This document shows, piece after piece, positions 43,941-56,155 of a DNA stretch of 64,000 bases (within the stretch, counting starts at the first letter, position 1; the number at the start of each line of letters is the position of its first letter). The position numbers and the translations under genes are program-made. The DNA is from Schistocerca nitens (lineage: Eukaryota; Arthropoda; Insecta; Orthoptera; Acrididae), in assembly GCF_023898315.1 (NCBI RefSeq), contig NC_064619.1, positions 482,277,376-482,341,375 on the forward strand, read 5' to 3'. Under the pieces are notes generated by a model. It worked only from the letters and a program-made list of their open reading frames with translations, did no database searches and was not told the origin of the DNA.

Positions 43941-46900
43941 GCTAGGTTACTCAGTGGTGTGGTACTTCTTGGTTTACATTTGGGTATCAAATTTTTGATT
44001 AGACTTAAACTTTGCTATCTGTCTTCTTTTTATATGTGGTTAATTAAGAGTGCTTGGTGTTTAATGTCGCACACTCACAAGATTAAGGCCTCCTTTTGCA
44101 ACTGGTAGAATTAATTTATGAAACTGTACTTTTAAATATACTGGCACTCAACAACAACCAGCAAAAGCCTCATTGGATGTTGTTAGCCCAGGGAGGTGGG
44201 ATAGAAAGGATCTGCACCATGTAGTATAACTTACTTGCTAATGATATGTCTATGTTGCTTTCAATTTTTGACGGAATTCCAGTTCCTAGATACAATGAAA
44301 TTTCAAGATGGTTCTTATTAAGTTTAATATATATCTCTCCAGTTGTAAATTATCTGAGCTGGAAGTCTGTTGAGGCAGAGGCCAAGTGACATACACAAAG
44401 TGCCCGTTTTGCACCAGCCCATGCCGTAAGTAATGTTGATGCCTTGTTCAATGTTTAACAGAGTCATACTCATCAAAATGGTGGTAGTAATTATACTGTA
44501 GCTCTAGCCTGTTTGGCACCTGTTGCTATTCGGAGAAAACATACTGACTTGGCGATGTCTTCTGGTGATGAGTTTACACACATCATTTGCATATGTTATC
44601 CCTGACATTAATGTTTTGAAGCATTACACCTTGTGTCTGACATACCATCAGTAACAGTGCATTGTTGACAGCATACATTGCCATTGAGACAGGATACCCT
44701 TTCCTCATGGACAGAGGGAGAGGGGGGGAAATAGTAGGTATTCATGAATAAGGCAGTTGAAAGCTTTTAGAAAGTCAATGAAGAGCAAACCACCTTTGGT
44801 TTTGCTATCTGCTATACAGTATATGCTTGATAAGTTTTGTAAAATCCTCCAACCTACTATCAAAAAGCAAACTACATGTCCAGAGCATTCATTCATAACT
44901 ATACAGTGAAAAGGCATAAATCAACCACGTATCAATAATGAATCTCTAGCAAAAACTTACAGTGAATCAACAAACTCAGTGAACCTTAACAAAACAAAAT
45001 CACACAAAACCAGCATTGATACAGTGTGGGAAACTCTGGCAACCAATGGTAAACATAACTTCACAATACTGAGACAGGTTGGTAACAAGTAGGTTACAAG
45101 GAAGGAAAGACGGTGCACTTTTCTATTCAGCAAAATTCATCCATGATGGTTAAACAAACAAATGATCATAAGAAGACTACCTTAAACACACGCATAGAGC
45201 ACAAACAGCCATATAAAAGCCACTTCAGAGCCCAAAACATAATGAAAACACCGAAAGACCCACTCTTCAAAACTTCTGATATGCCACCAGCAAGAAGTTT
45301 CAAAGTTTAAACAACAATAAAAGCAGAACAACTACTGAAAATTTAAGTAGATTTTTACAAAACACTTTTACCATTCACAATGACATGGAGAAGCTAAATA
45401 GAAATGGCCTGTTTCAGGATTGGTGCTGACTTTGAAGCATGAAGATGACATCTCTGAGTGTGCATGCTGCAGTTACAATGCCTTCTTTATCCAGGTGTGG
45501 AGCAATAATGATACATTCCAAGGCCTTTCCCCAAAATAGCTTCCACACTCAGTTTGTCTGCATATATTATTATTTTGAGGTCAGCATTTAGAAGTGTGAT
45601 AGGTCTCATTTGCTGTATCCTCTTGGTGATTTCCTTTTTGGGTATTAGACAGTCCCTTGGGTATTCAGCCAGTATACTATATGTCATATGCCAAGTTCAG
45701 AAGTGAGGCTCTAAGGATGTTGGTAAAATTCAATGGAAAGCCCATCAGTATACAGCAATTTCCCTCCCTGGACCTTGAAAACTGCTAGTCTCATCCATAA
45801 AGCTGTCTTCTGGTACGAGGTTGTTTTCTATCTTCCAAAGTACTTTTTCACTTAGTTATGCATCAATAGTTGCTTACTGGTAAATATCGTGGAAGCAGGC
45901 ATGCGCATAAGACATTACTTCATGTTGTGTTTGTAATAGTTGTCAATATTCGTCAACAACTTTGTTGATCATTGTGGCATTGTGCCCTTGTACTGAATAT
46001 AAAATATGGTGGAGAGGCACATTTTCATCTTTGGCCATGTCTTTCAGTTTTAGATCTGATAATAATGGCTTCCAGATGGTGTCATTTGATATTCATTATT
46101 TTGGGTTCGTAGCTTTTAGTTTTGCATTAAGTGTCGGCATTAAGAAGGTTTCCACTTTGATATAATTCTCAAAGACACTGGCAATAAGATTCCACTGTCT
46201 GATTTTGCTAGAAATATTGTCATGAAAGTTTGATAATAGTAGTGTTGGTTTGGTATAACAGAACCACAAATCCAGAGCACTGGCACTTATCTTTACTTTG
46301 AAGTATCTTCTGCCATTTTTGTTGTATCAAGTCATTGAGAAGATGTATATTGAGCTTCCAATATCCTCTACCATGGTATACAGCCTGTCAATATAAATTA
46401 GTGTAACAATGGTAGGCACAGTAATCAGAGATATTAGTAGTGGCAATGTCATAGTTTATGTTTTTGCTATCAAGCTCGGGTGAAACACAGACAGACAACC
46501 TGCTTGCCAAGTCAGCACATGTAGCCATGCAAAGTAGTTGCTCCCAGGCGTCACTTAGGCATAGTCCATGAACAAGGTGTTTTAGTTCAGGGTACATGCT
46601 CAGATTAGGAATTTGACCCTTACTTCAAATGATGCTGCCAGTAATTAACCAATCTGTGCAATTGGTGAGTAATCCCAGAATATTCACACAGAAAAAGGCT
46701 GCTCCATGTTGACAACTGTGTCCTCCAAGAGATACATAGGGATATAAAATCTGAACATCATTAATATTCACAATGATACCTCTACCACTTAAAAGATGTT
46801 GAATACTGTGATGTGGGAATACCATCACAAATTAAAATGTCAGTTCAAGTTTTGTTCCCTCTACAGATATTAAGAATGTGTTTGTACCCTGGTATGTTGA

Positions 46901-46950
46901 AGCCTTCAGTTGAAATGTCTTGTAGAAATGCCTTATCTACTCCAGTTCAA
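43941..46950 (-). mobile_element. Decayed LINE (L1/Tx1- or R-type), endonuclease to RT
   Basis: Read on the minus strand from high to low coordinates. Endonuclease pieces: IIVNINDVQILYPYVSLGGH at ~46780, and ELKHLVHGLCLSDAWEQLL with SRLSVCVSPEL at ~46590-46450. RT start: LIPKKEITKRIQQMRPITLL and NADLKIII at ~45670-45590. Motif A: GGLLFIDFLKAFNCLIHEYL at ~44790. Motif B: a PVSMAMYAVNNALLL-like block near 44690. Gaps and stops are frequent. RT motif C is unreadable. A different family from the other LINEs in the window. Confidence 0.65.
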
Positions 46951-47394
46951 CACAATAAATCTCTAAGGCATCTAAATTTGACTTCAGCTGTATCCAATTT
47001 ATGTTGACAAGGGATCAACTCTATTTATTTTTTAATCCCAGCTACCTGCATTTGTCGTAAAGGTGGCCAGACAGGCATCACCTCTTGTAAGAAGTCTGTT
47101 TGCTACGAAGAGCCCACAAATGTTTACCAAATTCACTAAGTTCTTTCCTTAGCACTTCTGTCCCATATGTGTACATCGAAATCATCACATGATACTCCTG
47201 TTGATGTGTAACCTGTCAGCTGACAACAACATTCCATTTGCATCATAAAGTATTAAAAAATTTCCATTTCGTAAATGGTGCACAGAAACAATAATCATGT
47301 TTATATCTAATGACTCTAAGGAAGCCAATTTTAAATGTAAAACTGTGCACAAATATTTTAATTCTATTCATAATTTTCTGTCATAGATGTCACT

Positions 47395-48260
47395 GTTCGT
47401 AGAAACTGATGGAAAGTCACTGAGTAAAACAGAAGTGGTTTCTGGTATTTCCTCAAGGTAGTGTTATAGGCTCTCTGCTGTTTCTTATCAACATAACTAA
47501 TTTAGGAGACAATTTGAGCAGCCATCTTAGGATGATGCTCTTGTGTAAGGACTAGTAAAGTCATCAGAAGACAAAACAAATTGTAAATTGATTTAGAAAA
47601 GATATCTGTATGTTGCAGAAATTGGCAATTGAGCCTAAATAACAAAACATTTGAGGTCATCCACATGAGTGCTACAGGAAATCCATTAAAATTCAGTTAC
47701 ACAACAAATCAGTCTCATCTAAAGGCTGTAAATTCAACTAAATACCTAGGAATTACAATTATAAACAACTTAAATTGGAAAAGAAAACACACACAAAATG
47801 TTCTGGGGAAGCTGAACCACAGACTGTGTTTTATCAGCAAACCACTTAGAAGAAGCAACAGATCTACTAAAGAGCAGCTCACACAACACTTGTCCATCAT
47901 CTTTTGGAGTACTGCTGTACAGTGTGGGATCCTTTCCAGACACAATTAATGAAGTACATTGAGAAAGTTCAAAGAAGGGCAGCATGTTTTGTATTATTGA
48001 CAAATAGGGGAGAGAGTTTCATGGATATGATATAGAATTTGGGGTGCACATCATTAAAACAAAGGCAGTTCTCATTGCGGCAGGATCTTCTCACAAAATT
48101 TCAGTAACCAACTTTCTCATCCAAATGTGAAAATATTTTGTTGATGTCAACCTTCATAGGGAGAAATGACTATCATAATAAAATAAGGGAAGTCAGAGCT
48201 CGCATAGAAAGATATAGGTGTTCATTTCTAATACTGTTGCTTTGAATGGCCTCTGGAATA
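47395..48260 (+). mobile_element. Jockey-like LINE 3' fragment
   Basis: At 47400 is a decayed motif B region (SLSKTEVVSGIS), then the frame 47629-47949 with HLKAVNSTKYLGITIINNLN, VLGKLNHRLCFISKPLRR and STAVQCGILSRHN. It is the same family as the LINE at 12.8-14.5 kb (NLKAVNSTKYLGIIITNNLN). RT catalytic core missing. Confidence 0.8.
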
Positions 48261-48667
48261 AAAAATGCTGTAATAGAACTTGATGGGCCTTATAGAAGTA
48301 TTCATTATTTTGTCCTATAGTTCAAAGTCAACATCAATTTTGAAACTGCTATTTACGGCTACTGTATGTAGCTTCTCCATTTTGAAGCTACTGTAAACTG
48401 TTAAAGTATTTTGAAGAAAGCTATTTACATTTTCAGTTGTTGTTCCACTTTTAACTTTGTTCAACTGGAATCACTGCTTATATAGCAGAATGGGTCTTTC
48501 GATGGTTTCATTCTGCTTGTGCCCCTGAAGCACACTTTTATACGATGGTCAACTTAAGATAAATTAAAGCTAAAACAACAACTTATTTACCAGCACTACA
48601 TTTTATATGGTCACTTTTAAGTGTGCTTAGATTGATAAATTAACACTAAAAATCAAAAATTGCATAC
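48261..48667. other. Intron sequence flanking the linker exon
   Basis: No element recognised; GTATGC at the high end is the 5' splice site of the linker exon (minus). Confidence 0.4.
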
Positions 48668-48799
48668 CTTTGTGATGAACTTCATCAGCACCATTGTTAT
48701 CTGGAATAGCCTGGTCATTTACACCATTGTTCTGCACTGGGTTATCATTTGACTTAATATGATGTGTGCTTCCTCTTTTTTCTGTGTCACCCGATGTCA
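48668..48799 (-). CDS. Linker exon of the TSP1/PLAC gene
   Basis: 132 bp, minus strand. The acceptor TTTATTCCATAG precedes it and the donor GTATGC follows it. Phase 1 on both sides, so skipping it would keep the reading frame. It encodes 43 full codons without cysteine, rich in Asn, Asp, His and Gly (THHIKSNDNPVQNNGVNDQA): a flexible spacer between the TSP1 repeat and PLAC. The preceding TSP1 exon ends with one base of a codon and the PLAC exon needs one base, so all three join in frame. No domain of its own, so support rests on splice signals and phase. Could be a lineage-specific or alternative exon. Confidence 0.72.
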
Positions 48800-49190
48800 C
48801 TATGGAATAAATTCTCAATATTACTATTTTCCATTACTAAAAGTAAGTACATGTGTCACATGAAGATGTAGAAAACAACATTCCTCCATGTTTGGTTAAT
48901 GTAGATTTGTCTTATTCTGTGATTTGAAGTTAAACAGGTAATTAAATATGACTGCATAAGCAATTACAAGATCCAAATACACTTTTTGGAAGAACCAAAG
49001 GTGTGTTCCATGATGAAATGGTATACATAAGAGATAAACCTAGTGGTTTATAACTATTACACATACGAAATAAACTTTTGATTTAAGACCATTGTACAAT
49101 CATGTTGTTGATAATGCTGCTACTTCATTCAAATTTAACATAATTTTATCATCAAAGTATGTATTATTTATAAATGCTCCAACAACAAAT
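48800..49190. other. Start of the 13.3-kb intron, no gene recognised
   Basis: Unique AT-rich sequence upstream of the linker exon. Confidence 0.4.

Positions 49191-49192
<2 letters not shown>

Positions 49193-49239
<47 letters not shown>
49193..49239. repeat. (CA)n microsatellite
   Basis: About 23 uninterrupted CA units. A shorter CT run follows at 49335-49352. Confidence 0.95.
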
Positions 49240-49241
<2 letters not shown>

Positions 49242-49539
49242 CAAGGGAAAAGAGATTCTAATTTCGGAGGTAGAAGAATAATCAGGAAAGAGAAGTACAG
49301 AGACAAGGGATTCAGAATCTGAGATAAAATACTAATCTCTCTCTCTCTCTCTTTCTTGGTAGGCTTAAGTGCAATGAGTCCCAGCAGATCACAGAAAGTT
49401 ATTAGTTTCTCCACATGATGTTTCTGTTACTGGTCGTGTAATTAATGAAAAATCGCTCCAGTCCACTACCAGATTTGTCCTTTATAATAGGCCATTTTTA
49501 ATTGGTTCTGAAAAATTTCATAAATATTATAGATGTATA

Positions 49540-50698
49540 AGGGGTGAGTAAAAATGTGGAAACACCAAAAACACAATGCATTACCATGCCTAATATAGTA
49601 TATAAAACCTGTTAGCTTTCAAAACAGCTTCCAGTAGTCCTGGAACGGATAGATACAGGTCCTGTATGGTTTTAAAGGGAATCTTATTTCTTTCTTCTGC
49701 AAAATAGTGCCAAGTTCAGATACTGATGATGTTATGGATAGTGATCACACATCCTCCACTACAAAGTAGACCACCTAAGAGACAATAATATTGAGCTCTG
49801 AGGCTGTGGTGGCCTGGTGAGATGCAACAATTCATCCCTGTGCTCACAAAATCAGTCCTGAAAGACATGAGCCATGTAAACAGGGGCCCTATCTTCTTGG
49901 AACACATCATCACCATTAGGGAACAAACATTGTACCATGGGATGGGTCTGGAAGTAATACAGACCTGCAGAGTAATCATGGGGTCCATGTAATAGCGTGA
50001 TATTGCTGCCCAAATCATCACTGAACCCCTTCCCTGTTTCACTCTTGGGACATAAAATAGTCAAAAGTTGGAAACTGCATGAAACAAGATTTGTCTGATC
50101 AAATGACTTTCTTCCACTGCTCCACAGCCCAAGTTTTATGGCTTTCCTGGTAAGGGCATTTGCATCACTGAGTGGTGTTAGAATTCTAGCTTGCCCTGCC
50201 ATTCCTTGCTTCTGGAGCGCCCTTCATGCTGACAGGTTCCACAAGTATGACATTCAGGCTTGCAGCGACTTTTGCCGCCCTTATTTTTCATCACAACACT
50301 CTTCAATGACCATCTGTCACAATCACTTGACACACACTTTTGTCCACTTTGTGACTTAGTGGATGATGCTCTTCTACTCTCCCTGTATGCAATACAAATC
50401 TTTGATATGGTGCCTCTTGAAACACCAAACACTTCAGCTACTTTGGTTACGGAGGTACCCACCGAATGAGCACCGACAATTTGCCCACATTTGAATTCTG
50501 TTATCTTCATCATAATGCGCTCGCAACCACACAGAACATTGTTCTGACAATGGCTGAGACATACAACACACTGAGAACATCACACAGGTAATGTCTGCAG
50601 TCAAATAAAATAGTGCAAACAGCACGCTCAGCTAGCATATTTATTCATGTTCAAGCATACATTTCTCATGGTGTTTCCATATTTTTGTCCAACCTCTG
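49540..50698 (-). mobile_element. Tc1-like transposon, degraded
   Basis: Ends match as inverted repeats: AGGGGTGAGTAAAAATGTGG (left) and AGAGGTTGGACAAAAATATG (from the right), then GAAACACC in both. The minus-strand transposase starts at 50513 with MKITEFKCGQIVGAHSVGTS (HTH), continues VAEVFGVSRGTISKICIAYR, and has the PRVKQGRGSVMIWAAIS block at ~50040. The second catalytic block is at ~49900 as VFQEDRAPVYMAHVFQD (Asp kept). The C-terminal glutamate block is truncated. At least two frame breaks. Inactive. Confidence 0.88.
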
Positions 50699-51770
50699 AA
50701 TAAATACAACAATGCAACAAACCCAAGGAATATTTACAAAGCAATGAATTATACAGCCCAGGTATCTCATGATATCACTGGACACATAACATTTTAAACC
50801 CACCTGAATTGCACTTTTATCATTTGGACATTGCTTTTCTGCAGCATAATATACGTTCTATATTCTAGTATATACACATAAACCTTGTTTTCCATATTCC
50901 ATTATATTCAATATTTATATACCTATCATATTTATAGCAGTTTTCAGAACCACTTGAAAATGGCCAAACATAAAGCCCAAAACCAGTAATGGCCTCAGTA
51001 AAGATATCAACAGCAACTGTAGAAGATCTCCATTAATTATAAAAAATCGATGAATTAACAAATTATTTATTTATATGTGGTCCAAATAACTTTCTTTCCA
51101 ATTAAACTAGAAGAAGTATCATTTTAAAGTCCTGTATACAAAATGTAGTGGTAACTCAGTGTGTTTTGGATGTAAAGATGTATGGAATGAAAAAAAAAAG
51201 ATATTAATGCAAAATTTTTCCATGGGGCAAAAGACACCTACCAGTCAACATAAGCAAGGCATCTTGATCAGCAGAGCGGCAATACAAGAAATGATGAATG
51301 TTAACAGATCAAAATTAAATCTCGTTCTCTTCCAAAGAGTATGTACATATCACACAGATACATTTCCGTTCATTTCAGCCACACGCTGCAGTTGCGCCAC
51401 AGTGTAGGAAGATGTAGAGATGTTTGTTTGACACACATACTATAGGTGGATGCTTAGTTACAGAAATGTAAAACTGAAAATTGATCTTAATTTTAATGTT
51501 CCTCTCTAATACTCAATGCATTTAATAATGATCTACTCAGTTATTATTGAGAAAGTCTACCTGCTGGTAACAAGCTAATGTATACCTGTGCAGTGATGCT
51601 TGTCTCTGAAGTAAGCTTGGTTCATATCCTGGCTGTGCAGAAATTTTAACTGCCAGTATTTGGCCAGGTGCTTGTGTTAATGTCCTGGATTAAATCCCAA
51701 GCTTCTCAACATGGCATGAAGTGGGGATATGAGACACTGTTGATAGTGACCCACTCATCACTCCATCCGT
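50699..51770. other. No gene recognised
   Basis: AT-rich intron sequence; no element identified. Confidence 0.35.
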
Positions 51771-52010
51771 ATGTGACCTGAGCATACACATCTACAATTA
51801 CACCTATACTCTGCAAACCACCATGAGGTGCATGGAAGAGGGTATGTCCCACTGAACCAGTTATTAGGGCTTCTTCCTGTTTCACTCCTTTTGAATAATA
51901 CCAAGAGGATGCCAAGGTTAATGTCTCCATCAGATGAATGGATCAATATCAATAGTATCACATACCCCAAAATTACAGTGCAGTTACAGACCGTGTACAC
52001 TATGTTTCTT
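51771..52010 (-). mobile_element. LINE 3' end fragment
   Basis: On the minus strand: GTGGGACATACCCTCTTCCA, then GCAGAGTATAGGTGTAATTG and a TAGATGT-type tail. This is the same 3' end seen at 38770-38830 on the plus strand (ATACCCTCTGCCATGCACCT). A few hundred bases at most; no RT motifs. Confidence 0.7.
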
Positions 52011-52685
52011 TATTCTCAGTGTATTATAGGTGCAGGCCTGATGTAGAGCAGCTAGCCCACAATGTGCTACATGTACCATAAACAAATTTAATTCAGAAAA
52101 ATCATCTGAGAGATGAAAGTGGCAAGTTGGAAGCTTAAATTTTGAAGTACATACCTCTCCTTTTCAATCTTCCACAACCTACCCCTGTTTCTTCCTGAGG
52201 AAGTAACTAATGGTTCCAAAAGATAAGATATGTACTTTCATATGTGACTGTCAGCAGCACTAAATAGTCTCCTCCTGACAGTAAGCAATGGTCAGAAATT
52301 CTGTCTCATAATTTTGTAGTATGCATTATGCCATAGTAAAACAAACTGAAGACAGTTTAAAAACAGGTACTCAAGTGGTTAACTTCAATTAGCAACAATC
52401 TTTTTTAAAAAACTGAGCTTTCAATTAATCAATACTGACAAAAAAGTCTACTTGCCAGCTTGAGGAAGATGTAAGATTTGAAAATGTGCATAGTAAATTG
52501 GCAGAACTTTAAATTTTTTTTTACTGTGAGAAAGTAAGGAAAATACAGAGAAAGCTATAGGCAAAATTTTAGACAATGTCTACAGGAAACCTAGGATCTG
52601 GTATCAGTAAATAATATTAAAATAAATACAGTGCTAGAAGCAGTTACACAACATTCTTAGGGCACAAATATCACCGTAGATTATC
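52011..52685. other. No gene recognised
   Basis: AT-rich intron sequence. Confidence 0.3.
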
Positions 52686-52900
52686 TAGATACAAAAGCAG
52701 TACATCCTCATCATCATCATCACCTACACCATCAACCATTTGACATCAACTGCTAGAAACAGGCCTCCTCTACACAGTCCTAGGACTTACAGCCTTCAGT
52801 TTTAAGATTCATGTTGCCCCAACATGTTTTCTAATGTTATCTAGTTATATACACCTCCTTCCATGACACTGTCACCTTGGTCTTTTCTTGTCTCTTGTGA
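52686..52900 (-). mobile_element. RTE-type LINE 3' tail
   Basis: The low end has a (CATCAT)n stretch, which on the element strand is the (ATGATG)n tail. It is preceded by AGGCCTGTTTCTAGCAGTTG, close to the AGGCCTATGTCCAGCAGTGG stop-codon region that I recall from many insect RTE elements. 5'-truncated fragment. Confidence 0.6.
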
Positions 52901-53295
52901 AGCAGTAACTTCTTTAGTTAATCTATTGTCCTTTCAACTTTCTTGTCAATACCAGTTTCATTTTCAGTAAATTCATAATTCGGTGATTTAGTTACTGTAG
53001 CAGATTTTCTAACAAACATTTTGTGTTACATCTTATTTTCCCTACAAGTAACCCTATATATTATCTGCATTTGTTATAAATTACTCGGTTTTTGAGTTTG
53101 CTAACAACTATAATTAACATCAAAACATTTTAGGAAACTACTGTAGTAATTTTAACCACAGATTTTTGTATAACCTTAACAGATATCTTGTTTTGTGTAC
53201 CTGCTTCAATTCTTATAGGGAATTAGCAACTTAGCTCTACAGATTAAAAGATAATCTGCAGGTTTAATTTAAAGTCCTTTGTTCACTGACTTGTA
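52901..53295. other. No gene recognised
   Basis: AT-rich intron sequence. Confidence 0.3.
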
Positions 53296-53392
53296 AAACG
53301 TTGCATCAGTCAAAATGCAGCCCCACTGTGGATGCTGTTCGTTGGTTGATGTTCGTAAGTAGCTGGAAATTGACCTGACTATTGTCAAATGA

Positions 53393-54290
53393 TTGACAGC
53401 TGCTGCAAATCGGTGTGTTGGAAGAGCTCCTGAGAGTCATGTACCAGTGTTCCTTTTACCAGAGGTACCTCAAGTACTATCCTCTCCTGTGGATTCTGTC
53501 TCCTCTGCAGAAAGTACAGGATCTGTCATTACCTGTCTACTTGACTGCAAGTGGCATGTCAGTGGTGGATCCAGGTGCTTGTACAGGGTGGATGGGGACC
53601 AGGGAGGGCTCAGGGTGCTGTACCGATCCCTCTAGCCAATGAGTTCGAGGTGCTGTCTTTCACTGATACTGAAACTGTGCCATTGACACTCACTTCACCT
53701 GTTGTGGGGAAATCTATTCCGTCCAGTGTCAGGAGGTAGCAAACACAAAAGGGTAGCAGTCCAGTAATCATTGGCAGTTCATAGATTATGGCGAATAATG
53801 GTACCCCTTAGGGAAATGCAAGCAAGGGACAGGAAAGGACACCAGGTGCACTCAGTGTGTATGTCCGGGGGCATAATTCAACATGTTGAAGAGGCTATTA
53901 CAGCAGCCATTGAGGGAACAGGGTGCCACCAACTGCAGGTTGTGGCATACATTGAAACAAATGATGCCTTTTGTCTGGGTTCTGAAGTCATTCCAGTGAT
54001 CGGCAGAGAAGATTGAGAAGACCAACCTTGTGTGTAGAGTTTCAATAAAGCTCACAATTTGCAGCATTGTACGCAGAACTGATCATGGCCCTTTGGTTCT
54101 GAGTTGAGTGGAAGGACTGAAACAGATACTTTGAAAGTTCCATGCAAGCTAGGCTGTGAGTTTCTGGACATGCACCACAGAGTTGAGAACTGTATGGTCC
54201 CCCTAATAAGTCAGGTGTGCACTACACATCAGAGGCTGCCACTCAGATAGCTGACTGTGTGCGGAGTGCACACACGGGTTTTTTAGGTGT
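53393..54290 (+). pseudogene. LINE ORF1 with SGNH/GDSL esterase-like domain, broken
   Basis: Pieces in different frames. First a region rich in Val, Pro and Ser (VPVFLLPEVPQVLSSPVDSV) and ANEFEVLSFTDTETVPLTLT. The hydrolase part follows: EMQARDRKGHQVHSVCMSGG, IIQHVEEAITAAIEGTGCHQ, LQVVAYIETNDAFCLGSEVI, and later CEFLDMHHRVENCMV. The usual GxND block is altered to ETND here. ORF1 esterases of this fold are known in CR1/L2-clade LINEs, where they may help membrane or RNA-protein association. The block I GDS serine segment is decayed (IGNS-like text near 53780). Confidence 0.7.
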
Positions 54291-54412
54291 CTCTCCATCC
54301 AATACAGCAATAGACAATAGCTGTAGGAAACCCAGAAGTATTAAAAAAAATGCCTTCCACAGGTTAGAGTATTAAAATCTTACTGATAAACTGCCAAAGC
54401 ATTCGCAACGAA

Positions 54413-55070
54413 GTGCCAGAGTTTGGAGCGCTCATGAAAAGCATTGAAAGTATGGAAACCTTGTTGGAACCTGAAATTGACAGCAGTGAGATTTTTGGGG
54501 AAAATTTAAGTATATATCGAAAGGATAGGGAAATTGGAAATGGAGGTGGTGTATTTGTTGCAGTAGACAAAAAACTCAAATCCACCGAGATAGAAACTGA
54601 AGCTACATGTGAGATTGTTTTGGCAAGACTCAATATCAGGGGTGGGGATGAAATGATAATTGGATCCTTCTATCACCCACCAGACTCATCTCCTGATGTA
54701 ACCAAAAACTTCAGGGAAAACCTCAATTCACCTGTATGTAAATTCCCCAATTATACTGTAACCACTGGAATGGACTTTAATCATCCAACAATTAATAGGG
54801 AAAACACAGTTTTGTTAGTAGTGGGCGTGATAAGACTCCTGTGAAACTCTACTAAATTTCTTCTCTGAAAACTATCTAGAACAGAAAGTTATGAACCCTA
54901 CTCATGATGAAAATATATTCGATCTAATGGCAACACAAAGACCTGACTTCTTTGAGGATGTCCACACTGAAACTGGTATCAGTGACCATGACAGGGCTGT
55001 GGCAACAATGATTACCAAATTACAAAGGACAACTAAAACAAGCAGAAAGATATATATATTCAGTAAAAAT
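54413..55070 (+). pseudogene. LINE endonuclease domain, partial
   Basis: Two frames: 54413-54844 with NGGGVFVAVDKKLKSTEIET and EMIIGSFYHPPDSSPDV (core strands of the exonuclease/endonuclease/phosphatase fold), and 54891 onward with NPTHDENIFDLMATQRPDFF and TGISDHDRAV (the SDH histidine motif kept). The usual GD(F/L)N strand appears as TGMDFNHPTI. It nicks the genomic target before reverse transcription. Broken by a frameshift at ~54840 and by the Penelope insertion. Confidence 0.8.
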
Positions 55071-55218
55071 CAAACAATGAAAAATCCGGGATGGAATGTA
55101 ACAATACCAGAGAAGGAAGTTGTTACTCACCGTATAGCGGAGAAGCTGAGTCGCGACAGGGACAACAAAAAGATTCACACAATTAAAGCTTTCGGCCATT
55201 AAGGCCTTTGTCAGCAGT

Positions 55219-55219
55219 A

Positions 55220-55277
<58 letters not shown>
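55219..55277. repeat. (CA)n microsatellite in the left Penelope arm
   Basis: About 28 CA units, mirrored by the (TG)n runs at 57729-57766 and 57817-57873 in the right arm. Confidence 0.93.
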
Positions 55278-55278
<1 letters not shown>

Positions 55279-55603
55279 ATGCAAACACAACTAGCACACA
55301 CGCCTGCAGTCTCAGAGAACTGGAACCACACTGTGAGCAGCAGAACCAGTGCATGATGGGAGTGGCGCCTGGGTCTGGAGGCTGGGGCAGGGAGGGGGAG
55401 GGATAGTATGGTGGGAGTGGCAGACAGTGAAGTGTTGCAGTTTAGACTGAGGGGAGGAGAGGAGGTGCAGAGGGGGGAGAGAGGTTAAGTAGCAGAAAAG
55501 AGAGAAATAAAAGGAAATTAAAAGACTGGGTGTGGCGGTGAAATGACAGCTGTGTAGTGCTGTAATGGGAACAGGGAGGGGGCTGGATGGGTGAGGACAG
55601 TGA

Positions 55604-56155
55604 CTAACGAAGGTTGAGGCCAGAAGGTTTACGGCAACATAGGATGTAATGGAAAGTTCCCAGTTCCCACCTGCGCAATTCAGAAAAAGCTGGTGTTGGT
55701 GGGAAGGATCCATATGGCACAGACTGTGAAGCAGTCATTAGGATGAGGGATATCATGTTTGGCAGCGTGTTCAGCAACAGGGTGGTCCACTTGTTTTTTG
55801 GCCACAGTTTTTCAGTGTCCATTCATGCAGGCAGATAGCGTGTTGTTGTCATGCCTACATAGAATGCAGCACAGTGGTTGCAGCTCAGATTGTAAATCAC
55901 ATGACTGGTTTCACAGGGGATGGGATAGGTGATGTTAGTGACTGGACTGGAGTAAGTTGTGGTAGGATGATGTATGGGACAGGTCTTGCGTCTAGGTCTA
56001 TTACAGGGGTATGAGCCATGAGGTAAAGGATTGGGAGCAGGGGTTGTGTAAGGATGGACGAGTGTATTATGTAGGTTCGGTGGATGGCGGAATACCATGG
56101 TAGGAAGGGTGGGAAGGATAGTGGGCAGGACATTTCTCATTTCAGGGCACGACAA
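55604..56155 (-). pseudogene. Penelope post-RT region and GIY-YIG endonuclease
   Basis: The minus-strand frame 56155-55823 has SCPEMRNVLPTILPTLPTMV, CNRPRRKTCPIHHPTTTYSS and SHVIYNLSCNHCAAFYVGMT, then ends in a stop. The next frame continues with WPKNKWTTLLLNTLPNM and ELRRWELGTFHYILCCRKPS. The HV(I)Y..SC..C.AFYVGMT block is the nuclease core. It matches the copy at 33.7-34.4 kb in order and spacing. One stop or shift is seen at ~55822. Confidence 0.82.

Larger units (their letters stand above)
53296..55070 (+). mobile_element. CR1/L2-like LINE with esterase ORF1, part 1
   Basis: The plus strand holds two successive coding regions: an SGNH-hydrolase-like ORF1 and an apurinic-type endonuclease. 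The element is cut at about 55070 by the Penelope-like copy and continues at about 58001. It is the most complete copy of the family seen in fragments at 30.2, 32.2, 37.2 and 37.9 kb. Confidence 0.8.

Noticed and set aside
52690-52720. (CAT)n run as a simple satellite or CRISPR-like array
   Set aside because: It is the tail of an RTE-type LINE; no spaced identical repeats. No CRISPR array is expected or seen in this eukaryotic DNA.
55020-55331. Reading with long Cys-Val or Thr-His repeats
   Set aside because: Translation of the (CA)n/(TG)n microsatellite; the same holds at 36479-36811, 57695-57892 and 61703-61958.
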